This document shows positions 48,301 to 57,390 of a DNA stretch of 64,000 nt, in pieces (position 1 is the stretch's first letter; each line of letters opens with the position of its first letter). Source of the DNA: Inia geoffrensis (taxonomy: Eukaryota > Chordata > Mammalia > Artiodactyla > Iniidae); assembly GCA_036417435.1 (NCBI GenBank), contig CM070904.1, positions 133,734,695-133,798,694 of the forward strand, written 5' to 3'. Made by a program: the position numbers and the translations under genes. The notes under the pieces are model-generated. The model did not search any database, had not been told where the DNA came from, and worked only from the letters and a program-made list of their open reading frames with translations.

Positions 48301-51300
48301 GGACGGATAAGGGAAGGGAGCAATAAACGTTGGACCATATATCAATGAGAGAAAAATCTCAGGGGTGACATAATTCTGTGCCTTTAGTAGGTATACATTT
48401 AGCATAAGGACCAGCCAGGTAACTGGAGGACTGAACAGAGAGGCTCTTGACTTCAGACCTGAGACAGACCAAGGGTTCTGGCCGTGTATAAAAACCATTG
48501 AATTCAGAGGAGCAGTAGTAAACAAGGATAGGTATTAAGGAATGGGCTTCTGCCAGCTGGGATTGTGGGGCCAGCCTGCAGTGAACGGGGCCCCCGCCAG
48601 CTGCGATTGTGGGGCCAGCGTGCAGTGAACGGGGCTGCCTGGAGCCTGGAAATGTTGCCGCTCAAGTCCGGGCCTGTAGGTTAGAGCAGCAGTCTGGAGA
48701 CTCCACGGTTAGTGCATTCTTCAAATTTTCCGGGTTTTCCAGCAAGTTCCCAGGACGCTTTCCTCCTATACGGTCCCCTCTGCCATTCTTATGTGTTTGA
48801 ACTCACCACGCGGCAGACCCTCCGGTCCCCTTTTCTCTGACCTGAGAAATGAGTTGGGGTGACCCCATGGGAATCAGCCCGGCCGGAGTGACAGGCGCAC
48901 CCCCTCGACGCAGAGGCACAGCTGGGCCCCAGGGGCCTGAATACAGACACGGGGGTCCTGGGGGCCCCACCCACCTGGCTCACTTCGGAGCAACGGGGGG
49001 CGGGGGGCATTCAGGCTGATTCTCCTCCCCAGAAATAAGATCTACACTCGGAAGACCAAGCCTTTCTCCTTCTACCTGGACATCAAGTGTCTGGCCAACT
49101 TCTGGGGCTGCGACGACAAGCCCAGGATGTGAGAGAGGGGGCGGGGCGGGGTGGGGAGGAAAGGGGGTGGGTGGGTAGGGGGAGGGAAGTGCTGAGGGAG
49201 GGGGCCTCCACCCTCATGCCCTCACACCCCAGCTGGAGCCCCGTGATTCACCAGTGCCAGGCCTTCAATGCCCCCAACAGGGCCCCCCCATTCCTCCCAG
49301 GCCCCCCAGGCATGGTCCCCACCCCCCTTTCCATGGGGCCCTCTCCTCCCAGAAGTCCCAGCACATCTGCAGGCACTTTGGACCTGGCCTGACACATCTT
49401 CCCAATCCTGGGCCTTGCTTTACCCATCTCTCAGAGGGAGGGGGCGGGCCAGGGGGCTCTCTGTGAGGTGGCTTTGACCTTAACCCGAGGCCCCTTATGT
49501 GACACACATAGACAGGGCCACCAGGAACTGTGCCCTATGCAACGGGCACAGCAGGACACTGGGGCCACAGGTGGGAGCCAGCGCCTGGTCTCCAGCCCAG
49601 TCAGCCTCTCCCCGCAGCCCGGCCAGTGCCCTGCTCTGAGCCAGGCTGTCCCCAGATCTGGCTGCAGGTCTGTAGCCCCCAAGCTGGACCGCGCTCCCCT
49701 GGGTGGGGGTCGACCCGTCGTCAGAGAGCCTGGGCCAGCTGGGGCTGGGAGAGACACAGTCACTGCCCTGGCCCCGCACAGTGACCTGGCCACCCCCTCC
49801 TGTCTTCCAGATACCATCACACCACCCCCGTCGTCAGCTTGTACAGCCTGAGAGAGAGCCTGGCCCATCTAGCAGAGCAGGTGAGCGGGGGGGCAGCTGA
49901 GCAGCATGGAGCTGGGACCCGGCAGGTGCTGAGGCTGGCGAACCGCCAGGCAACCCCCCCCCCCACACCGAGATTCCCTCAAGCTGATTGGGGGCAGGGG
50001 GTGAGAGGGATGCTAAGACTCGGAGAACTGCTGGTTGGTTTGCTGAGGGGCCCGCAGGAAGGAAGAGGTGCTGGGGGCCTTGCTGTAGAGTAGCCCTGAG
50101 TGGGGAGGGGGATAGGCTCTGGGCAGACGTCGGGGGGTGGGGGGCGAGAGCCGGCTGCCAGCTGAGGGTAGAGGCCCCGGAGGACAGAGCCCTGAGGGCA
50201 GATGCGGCGAAAGGGCAGGTGTGGACCCCCTTCCAAGCCCTCGGTTCTTAGTCAAGCGCTCAGCGCGGGCCTGGCTGAGCAGAAGGCCCAGGTGGGAGGA
50301 AGAGAGGGCGGGCGGCTGAGAAGTGGAGCCAGAGGGCGGGGGGAGTGAGACCACTGTCAGGAGGCTTGGCTGTGCCCTCGGCCACTACCCGCTCCAGGGT
50401 GTGGGCAGGAGCCACGTGGGGACAGCTGGGTGTGACCACGACCAGGGTGGTGCCTTGGCCCAGTGCAAGGTCCACACTCTCGGGACCCAGGAGGCCAAGT
50501 CTGGCCCAGGCCGGAAAACACAGTCCCAGGACGGCCCCCAGGGGCCCTGCCAGCTGCCGGTCCAGAGGCCAGGAGAGACCTGGGCCAAGGCCTGCCTCCA
50601 GCGAGGCTGCAGTGCTGCGCTGGCCACGTTTACCCCCTGCGTCCACTCATGTCGCCACCGCTCCAGGGCTGGGCTAGACTCGAGGTGTCCCATGGGCTGG
50701 GTGGTCACCAGCACCGGGCTGGCGTGCGCAGCCGAGAGAGAGGCTGGGAGCTGACACTTGCGGGGCAGGGGACTGGGCCACGGCTGTGAGCTGTGCCGAC
50801 AGGAGAGGCAGGACCCCTGTGGAGTAGGGACTGTGGGCTCAGCGGCTGAGAGGGCAGGAGGCAGCGTGCGGCACAGAAGCCTTTCTGCCCCCTGCCAGCC
50901 CCCCACCTCTGGCCAGGTCGTCCCCACCCCTCCCAGGGGCCTGGAGGATCCAACAACCGACTGGGCCGCCACGTCCCCCTCCCAGACCCAGACTATTTCC
51001 ACCTCCCTTAGGTAGCCTGGGCCCGGCCCCTGGGGGGAGTCGGGGCCCTAAACCTGGGCTCCAGGGGGCTCCCGAGGCGCTCAGGATCCAGGCCAGGAGA
51101 GGAGCCCCTCCCCCGGGCAAAGTTGCCCCCCCAGTGGATGCCAGCCAGTTTCTCCCTCTCTGCCCACCGAGGAGGGCCCCCAGCCCACCCTGCCCACCCC
51201 ACTGCCCTCTCCCCACCCAGGGCCTGGAGAAGAGCTGGCAGCAGCACCGCGAGGCCTCAGAGTACCTGCACGGGCGCCTGCAGGGGCTGGGCCTGCAGCT

Positions 51301-52378
51301 CTTCGTGAAGGATCCGGTGAGGAGGGCGGGGGGCAGAGAGCATCACATGGCAGTGGGGGGAGGGCGAGCTCCTGTCCAGCCCCCTTTATGGATATGGCAG
51401 TTCTGGTGGGGTCAGGGGCGGTCCTGGGGATGGGGGGGTTGTCCCCATCATTGTCACGGTTTCCTGGCCTCCGGATCTTAGGACATTTAGTTGGATGCCT
51501 CCACCTCCCCCAGAGCCTCTCTGCCTGGAGTAGCTATGGGTGATCCCTGAGCTGGAGGACGCCCATCGGCCTCCAGAACGCCAGCCAGACACCATCCTGG
51601 AGGGGCTGGGGGTAGGGGGTCAGCTGAATAAGCCAGCGCGTGGCCTGTCAGAGAACAGACACAGGGAGGGGTCCCTGGAGGCTGGAAGCCCTGCTCTGAG
51701 CACCAGCCGGTAGGCGTGGCTCCTGGGGCGGTGGTGACCTCGCTTTCCTGGGGCCCTTTCTCCGTCCCCCATATGCACCCCTGCCCGCGCCTTTGGAGCC
51801 TGCGGCCAGGGCTGGCCAGGCCAGGGCAGGTGGAGCTGGCTGTGATGGCATGAGGTGGCTGAGCCCGGCCTGTCCTGCAGGCAATCCGACTGCCCACCGT
51901 CACCACTGTGGCCGCACCTGCGGGCTACGACTGGAGAGACCTTGTCAGCTACGTCATGGACCACTTCAACATCGAGATCACGGGCGGCCTTGGGCCCTCG
52001 GTGGGGAAGGTAAGGGGGGCCTGCCGTGCTGAGTGTTCCACATGCAGGCCGAGGTCAGAGGTCATCTGTGGACCCGGGACAGCAGGGCATCAGGAAGGGA
52101 GCACCTTCTCTGAACCCCGGGGGCTGTACTGGGAGTGACTTAGGCCACGTGTACCCTCCTACCCACTTCCTCCTGCACAGGGAGACACCAGCTGGCTCTG
52201 CGCTGACCTCAGTCACAGCCAGGCAGGGCCCCAGACAGAGGCTGACATCTGCGCCCCACCCCTGCCCTAGGTGCTGCGGATCGGCCTGCTGGGCTGTAAC
52301 GCCTCCCGGGAGAACGTGGACCGAGTGATTGGGGCCCTGCAGGAGGCCCTGCAGCGCTGCCCCCGGAACAAGCTGTGA
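42307..52378 (+). CDS. AGXT: Alanine--glyoxylate aminotransferase (11 exons)
   Basis: This PLP enzyme transaminates glyoxylate with alanine to glycine and pyruvate, and also acts as serine--pyruvate aminotransferase. It clears glyoxylate in liver peroxisomes or mitochondria. Exons join as 42307-42537, 42633-42825, 44146-44210, 44399-44499, 45571-45641, 47127-47211, 49033-49128, 49811-49880, 51221-51316, 51881-52009 and 52271-52378, all GT-AG. The short form from ATG 42373 is 392 residues, as in human. The first ATG at 42307 adds 22 residues. Visible active-site residues in short-form numbering are S81-G82-H83, W108, S158, D183, the Schiff-base K209 in SGSQK, Y260, T263 and R360. G41, G170 and P11 are kept. 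The C terminus is NKL. Differences from the human sequence as I recall it include M340, C246 and I259. No frameshift or stop is seen, so the gene appears functional. Confidence 0.97.
42373..42537 (+). CDS. AGXT: AGXT exon 1 (codons 1-55)
   Basis: Encodes [11 protein letters not shown]...MFQ. It contains the N-terminal arm with P10-P11 that wraps the partner subunit, the GPGPSNL motif and G41-G42. Donor 'cag|gtaggc'. Confidence 0.97.
42633..42825 (+). CDS. AGXT: AGXT exon 2 (codons 56-120)
   Basis: 193 bp. Carries the cofactor-binding [11 protein letters not shown] loop and W108, which stacks on the PLP ring. Acceptor 'ccccag', donor 'gtaaga'. Confidence 0.97.
42826..44145 (+). other. AGXT intron 2
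   Basis: Canonical GT-AG intron of 1320 bp, GC-rich, with no recognised repeat or internal gene. Confidence 0.9.
44146..44210 (+). CDS. AGXT: AGXT exon 3 (codons 120-141)
   Basis: 65 bp, encoding [20 protein letters not shown] and E141. Acceptor 'cccccag', donor 'gtacgg'. Confidence 0.96.
44399..44499 (+). CDS. AGXT: AGXT exon 4 (codons 142-175)
   Basis: 101 bp. Encodes [20 protein letters not shown] with S158 (phosphate/PLP contact) and G170. Human has H where this gene has Q155. The donor 'cag|gtaagc' is immediately followed by the intronic repeat at 44500-44668. Confidence 0.97.
44500..44668 (+). repeat. AGXT intron-4 minisatellite of donor-like units
   Basis: Nine or so degenerate units of about 18 bp on the pattern 'caggtgagcctgtcccct', starting at the true splice donor. 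At least four units keep an exact 'cag|gtgagc' donor match. Human AGXT intron 4 is known to hold a variable tandem repeat; whether the two are homologous cannot be decided from this window. Confidence 0.9.
44669..45570 (+). other. AGXT intron 4, remainder
   Basis: GC-rich intron sequence with no recognised element. It ends at acceptor 'cccaccag'. Confidence 0.85.
45571..45641 (+). CDS. AGXT: AGXT exon 5 (codons 175-199)
   Basis: 71 bp. Encodes [15 protein letters not shown] with D183, which binds the PLP pyridine nitrogen. Donor 'gtaagg'. Confidence 0.97.
45642..47126 (+). other. AGXT intron 5
   Basis: 1485 bp. A weak antisense MIR-like piece may lie near 46670-46700 ('gatttgaaccctggtcc'). 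No other structure recognised. Confidence 0.85.
47127..47211 (+). CDS. AGXT: AGXT exon 6 (codons 199-227), catalytic lysine
   Basis: 85 bp. Encodes [21 protein letters not shown]209 forms the Schiff base with PLP. Human has A at 210 and P at 215, where this gene has V and A. Donor 'gtgagt'. Confidence 0.97.
47212..49032 (+). other. AGXT intron 6
   Basis: 1821 bp. It is GC-rich except for an AT-rich island at about 48195-48540 that looks like a foreign insertion of unassigned type, followed by a short tandem duplication. Confidence 0.85.
48552..48636 (+). repeat. 44-bp tandem duplication in AGXT intron 6
   Basis: Two adjacent copies of a unit starting 'gccagctg' and containing 'gattgtggggccagc' and 'tgcagtgaacgggg'. 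They are offset by 44 bp, with few mismatches. Confidence 0.9.
49033..49128 (+). CDS. AGXT: AGXT exon 7 (codons 227-259)
   Basis: 96 bp. Encodes [20 protein letters not shown] and [12 protein letters not shown]. Residue 246 is C where human has W. Acceptor 'ccccag', donor 'gtgaga'. Confidence 0.97.
49129..49810 (+). other. AGXT intron 7
   Basis: 682 bp, GC-rich, nothing recognised. It ends at acceptor 'cttccag'. Confidence 0.85.
49811..49880 (+). CDS. AGXT: AGXT exon 8 (codons 259-282)
   Basis: 70 bp. Completes codon 259 as ATA (Ile; Met in human), then [20 protein letters not shown] and AEQ. Y260 and T263 reach the cofactor phosphate of the partner subunit. Donor 'gtgagc'. Confidence 0.96.
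49881..51220 (+). other. AGXT intron 8
   Basis: 1340 bp GC-rich intron with no recognised repeat. Acceptor 'cacccag'. Confidence 0.85.
51221..51316 (+). CDS. AGXT: AGXT exon 9 (codons 283-314)
   Basis: 96 bp. Encodes [20 protein letters not shown] and the strand ending FVKDP. This is the start of the small C-terminal domain. Donor 'gtgagg'. Confidence 0.97.
51317..51880 (+). other. AGXT intron 9
   Basis: 564 bp, nothing recognised. Acceptor 'cctgcag'. Confidence 0.85.
51881..52009 (+). CDS. AGXT: AGXT exon 10 (codons 315-357)
   Basis: 129 bp. Encodes [20 protein letters not shown] and the segment [17 protein letters not shown]. Residue 340 is M. Donor 'gtaagg'. Confidence 0.97.
52271..52378 (+). 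CDS. AGXT: AGXT exon 11 (codons 358-392 and stop)
   Basis: Encodes [18 protein letters not shown] onward, with R360 that binds the substrate carboxylate. It ends RCPRNKL then TGA. NKL is a non-canonical PTS1-like tripeptide (human KKL). Confidence 0.97.
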   Translation: MLRIGLLGCNASRENVDRVIGALQEALQRCPRNKL

Positions 52379-52665
52379 CCCGGCTGCCTGTCCCATGCTC
52401 ACGCAGTCGACTGGGGGTGGGGGCCCAGGGGCAAACAGACTCTGCAAGGGGAACAGGCCCCGGGGACAGGACAGCTGCCGACCCAGCCCAGGTGAAGGGG
52501 AGAGAGGCAGGGCCGGGCAGCTGCCCCCGCGCCCAGGGGCCCGACCCTCCGTGTGGAGCTTCCGGGATGTGGGCTGTTTGGACCCTCAGCACCTCCCCAG
52601 TGAGCGGCCGTCCCCACAGGTCACTGGCCTTTGAATGTTCAATAAAAAAGCAGCTGGTCGTCTGT
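52379..52665 (+). other. AGXT: AGXT 3' UTR
   Basis: Sequence from the stop codon to about 20 bp past the polyadenylation signal. The exact cleavage site is not determinable. Confidence 0.75.
52641..52646 (+). terminator. AGXT polyadenylation signal
   Basis: AATAAA about 260 bp after the AGXT stop, followed within 35 bp by a GT-rich stretch ('ctggtcgtctgtccgcactg'). Confidence 0.85.
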
Positions 52666-52669
52666 CCGC

Positions 52670-53540
52670 ACTGTGTGGGGCCGGGCCGTGGAGGGGGCTG
52701 GCAGGGAGGCCCCCCGCTCCCTGACTGCACCTCTGTTGCGGGGAGCTCGGGGAGCGGATCCTCGACTGGGCCTCCCCAGGGCTGGAGGACGGGGTGGGAC
52801 TGTCAGCTGGGCCGGGGGCCCTGACGCTGCATACTCTGGGCCCAGACCTTGAACCTGCAAAACACATCCTCACGTTCGACCTCCACGGAAGGCCCGCAGG
52901 GTCGCGGAACTAGGGCATCAAGATGTCTAAGAGCAAACAGCCAGGACTCGAGCCCTGAAGACTCAAGGGCACACCACAGGCACGCAGGCCACTGCAGGCG
53001 CCGAGCGTCTGGGAGGTCGCAGCCCTGGGGTCACTCTGCCCTCGAATGTGCAGCCAGGGCGGCCCCCAGCCCCCAGCCCCTCCCCCTCCTCTGTCTGGCT
53101 CCCCCTGACCCCCTGTCCCTTCGCTCCTGCCCCTCACTGGTTTCTGCCGATGCCAGGCTCCGTCGCCTCTCCTTCCTGCGAAGGGTCAGGCCAGGCCAGA
53201 GCAGCGTGTGCTGCAGCCACAGCCACGTCCACACTTCCAGGTCCTCACCCAGAACCTCCCTCCAGGATGCAGGCCATTTCTCCCTCTGGTCGAGATGGGC
53301 GCCCACACCCCATGCAGCCCTGTGTCTTTGTGGAAGGCTGGGGCTGGCCTGGCTCCACCCCATTGCTCACCCAGCTGGGGGCTGGGCGCAGCTCTGGGCG
53401 CTGGGGTGGGGCTCTGAGCAGACCCGAGGCCCGCCGCCCCATGGTGCTCACAGCCACTGGGAGAGATGGCACTGATAGGGTGACCCAGACACTGTCACAG
53501 GGTAGCTGTAATCAGCACAGGAGCTGAGAGGCCAGAGGGT
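52670..53540. other. Intergenic, downstream of AGXT
   Basis: GC-rich sequence with no recognised exon on either strand. Confidence 0.45.
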
Positions 53541-53545
53541 CTGAA

Positions 53546-54765
53546 ATCCCATTTTTAAAGTCCTATTTGTTCATGTGTTTCTTTTACGGTCTGTGCTGTT
53601 TGGATCCTCCCTAGGAAACCTCTGCCTACCTTGAGGTCCTGAAGATCTGTTCCCATGTTTTCCTCTAGAAGCTTTGTGGTGTCAGGTTTTATGCTGAGGT
53701 TTTTGACCCACCTCACATTGATTTAGTGCGTGGAGTTGAGAAGGGGGCAAGGTTCACTTTTATCCAGACTGATACCCAGTCTTTCCAATGTTTGTTAAAT
53801 AGACTTTCCTGCCCATCTAGTTGACATGGCCCCTTTGCCAGCTGACCATAGGTGCAGGTCTCCTTCTGCCTCTGTTCCCGTTCGTTGCTCAATTTATCCG
53901 CCCTTATGTCCACACCACACTGTCTTAAGTGCATCAGCTTTATAGAGAGTTTTGAAATCACGTAGTGTGCATCCTCCAGTTTCATTCTCCCTTTTAAAGA
54001 TTGCATTTCCTATCCTAGATCTTTTGAATTTGCATATAAATTTTAGTCATCTTGTCTATTTCCTCAGAATACCTTATTGGAATTTTGGTGGGAATTGCAC
54101 TAAATCTATATATCAAGTTAAGGACAATGGAAACTATTAAAATATTACAAATTCTTGTTCATGAACATTAATTTAGGTCTTTTAAAATTAAACTTAGCCG
54201 TGGTTCCAGTTTTCAGTGTAGAGGTCTTACACATCTTTTATTTGATGTATTCCTAGGTGTTTGGGGTTTTGTTTTATATATAAATTTATTTATTTTTGGC
54301 GGCATTGGGTCCTTGCTGCTGCGCGTGGGCTTTCCCCAGCTGCGGTGAGAGGGGGCCACTCCTCATCGTGGTGCTCGGCCTTCTCAGTGCAGTGGCCTCT
54401 CCTGTTGCGGAGCACAGGCTCTGGGTGAGCAGGCTTCATGTCTTGGGGCTCGCGGGCTCAGTTGCTCCGCGGCATGTGGGACCTTCCCGGACCGGGGCTC
54501 GAACCCGTGTCCCCTGCATCGGCAGGCGGACTCTCAACCACTGCGCCACCAGGGAAGCCCTGTAAATGGTATTTTTAAAATTTCATTTCCAATAGTGATT
54601 CTTAATGTATAGAGTTATAGCTAACTCTTCCCTATAAGCAAACCTAGTAGTTTCTTTGTAGATTCCTTGCAAACTTCTATGCAATCAAGTCGTCTATGAA
54701 TAACAACATTTTCACTCCTTCTTTTCCAGTGTTCATATCTTTTCATCATTTCTTCCTGCCTTGTT
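53546..54765 (-). mobile_element. L1 ORF2 fragment, antisense, split by SINE
   Basis: Complement of ORF2: 'gttttatgctgaggtttttg' at 53688, 'acaccacactgtcttaagtg' at 53912, 'gggaattgcactaaatctat' at 54091, then 'gtatagagttatagctaac' after the SINE. No open frame. Confidence 0.75.
54275..54561 (-). mobile_element. CHR-type SINE inside L1
   Basis: 'tttggcggcattgggtcctt' at the left and 'ctgcgccaccagggaagccc' at the right. Like the 22809 copy it carries the longer left part ('ggcattgggtc'). Confidence 0.9.
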
Positions 54766-54769
54766 GCAC

Positions 54770-55495
54770 AGGTGAGGACCCTGTACCAGGTGGCTCCCGA
54801 TGGGCAGCTCGGAGCACACGGTCCACTGGGGTCTCATTCTCTGCCAGGGCCACGCGTCATGGCAGACACTGTGCTGAGCAGTGAGGCTGCAGATGACATG
54901 GTCCCGCTCCACCACCTCCACGACCACGTTAGGGTTTCCGGAGATGCCACGCGCTGTCCACTCTCCCCGGGTCCCACCAGCACCTGCACCTGCACCTGCT
55001 GGAGAGCCCAGCTGGGCTCTGACCCCACTCGGAACCCACAGCCTTCCGAGTCACTTACCCTCCGCACTTTGGAATAAATATGTCTAACAAGGCATCCAGC
55101 GTACTGCTAGCTAATGCTCCCCAGGTCTTCGTCGCAGGATGTAATCAAAACGGTGAACCAGAGTGACGTTCTACAGGATGTCCCAATGATGAAGGCCCAT
55201 CAGGCTTATGTTGTGACACAGAGCACGAGGATTGACCTGGGGCAGGATCACGAACTTACGTTGTTGCCTCTTCCAAGTGATGCAAACTGTTTCCCATCCT
55301 CCTCTCTAAAGGGGGTTGACGAGAATGCATTTCCGAGATCAGTAGTCACCTAGCACGTCCCAGAGGCTGTGCTGTCTGTTCTACTAAAGAAACCACAAAG
55401 TACAGCACCTGGGTTGCAGGGTACGACTTGGTTCAGTTTATGTAATCCACTGCCAGTCACCACAATCCCACTGAGTTTTTAATTTAGTTTTTAGG
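54770..55495. other. Unassigned segment between L1 blocks
   Basis: About 725 bp that fits neither L1 flank. It includes an AATAAA at 55073 and a + strand open stretch at 55114-55353. I cannot name it. An old retroelement remnant is possible. Confidence 0.35.
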
Positions 55496-55499
55496 ACAC

Positions 55500-57390
55500 A
55501 TTTTTAGAGCAGGTTTAGGTTCTTAGCAAAATTGAGAGGAAGGGTCAGAAATTTCCCATACACCCCCTACCCCTACCGGTATGTAGTCTTCCCCACTGTC
55601 AACACCCCCGACCAGCATGGTATATTTGCTGTAATTAATGAGCCCACACTGACCGGTCATAATCGTCTAAGGTTTAGAGTTTACATTAGGATTCACTCTG
55701 GGTGGTGTACATTCTGTGGGTCTGGACAAATGTATAATGACATGTGTCCACCATTGTGGTATCATACAGAGTATTTTCACTGCCCTAAAAGTCCCCTGTG
55801 CCCCACCCATTCATCCCTACCCCTACCGCAAACCCTGGCAATCACTGATCTTGCTGTCTCCATAGTTTTGCCGTTTCCAGAATGTCTTAGAGTTGGAAGC
55901 ATACAGTATGTAGCCGTTTTCAGATTGGCTTCTTTCACTTAATAGTATGCACTTAAGCTTCCTCTATGTATTTTCATGGCTTGATAGCTCATTTCTTTTT
56001 AAGTCTGAATAATATTCCATTGCCAGGATGGACCATGGTTTATTTATCCACTCGCCTACTGAAGGACATCTCAGTTGCTTCCAGGTTTTGGCAACTATGA
56101 GTAAAGTTGCTATAAACATCTGCATGCAGGTGTTTGTGTAGACATAAGTTTTCAGCTGCTTTGGTTAAATACTAAGGGGTATGATTGCTAGATCATATGG
56201 TGAGAGTACGTTTAGTTTTACAAGAAACCACCACATTGTCTTCCAAAGTGGCTGTGCCATTTTGCATTCCCACCAGCAATGAAAGAGCGTTCCTGTTGCT
56301 CCACATCCTCGCCAGCATTTGGTGCTGTCAGAGTTCTGGATTTGGGCCATGCTAATAGGTGTATAGTGGTGCCTCATTCTAATCTGTATTTCCCCTGATG
56401 ACCTATGATGTGGAGCATCTTTCCATATGCTCATTTTCCATCTGCATATTTCCTTTGGTGAGGTGTCTGTTAAGGCCATTGGCCCATTTTTTGGTCAGGT
56501 TGTTTCTTTTCTTATTGTTGAGTTTTAAGGGTTCTTTGCATATTTCAGATAACAGGCCTTTATCAGATGTGTGTTTTGCAAATTTTTTCTCCCATTATGT
56601 GGCTTGTCTTCTCATTCTCTTGACATTGTCTTTCACAGAGTGAAGGTTTTTAATTTCAGTGACATCCAGCTTATCCACTGCTTTTTTCATGCCTTTGGCG
56701 TTGTATCAAAAAGTCAATACCATACCCAAGGTTATTTGGGTTTTCTCCCGTGTTACCTTCTAGGAGATTTACAGTTTTATGCTTTACATTTTGCCGTCTG
56801 ATCTATTTTGAGCTCATTTTTGTTAAGGGTGTAAAGTCTGCGTCTAGACTCATTTTTTTTTCACGTGGACGTCCAGTGATTCCAGCACCATTTGTGGAAG
56901 AGAGAACCTTGGCGCCATTGTATTGCCTTTGCTCCTCTGTCAAAGATCAGTTGACTACATATATGGGTCTCTTTCTGGGCTCTCTACTCTGTTGCATTGA
57001 TATATTTGTCTAGTCTCTTGCCGTCCTGATTACTGTAGCTTTATAGTAAATCTTGAAGTCTGATAGAGTCGGCCTCCGACTTTGTTCTTCCACTTTAATA
57101 GTGTGTCGCCTTCTGGGTCTTTTTTCTTTCCATATAAACATTACATCAATTTGTTGATGTCCACAAAATAAATTGCTGGGGTTGGGATTGCATTGAATCT
57201 ATAGACCAAGTTGGGAAGAACTGACATCCTGACAATACTGGGTCTTCTATCCATGAAGATGAAGTATCTTCTCCATTTATTATTATCTTCTTTGATTTTG
57301 TTCATCAGAGTGATGTAGTTTTTCTCTAATAGGTTTTGTATATATTTCTTGGATTTATAGCTAAGCATTTCATTTTTGACCCATCTGTTG
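55500..57390 (-). mobile_element. L1 3' UTR and ORF2, antisense
   Basis: The complement reads through the L1 3' UTR ('aatattccattgccaggatg' at 56010, 'cattcccaccagcaatgaaa' at 56265) into ORF2 ('cagcaccatttgtggaagag' at 56883, 'gggattgcattgaatctata' at 57184). It is degraded. Confidence 0.8.

Noticed and set aside
55114..55353. 79-codon + strand frame as a retroviral gene fragment
   Set aside because: I could not recognise a family from its residues, so no function is claimed.
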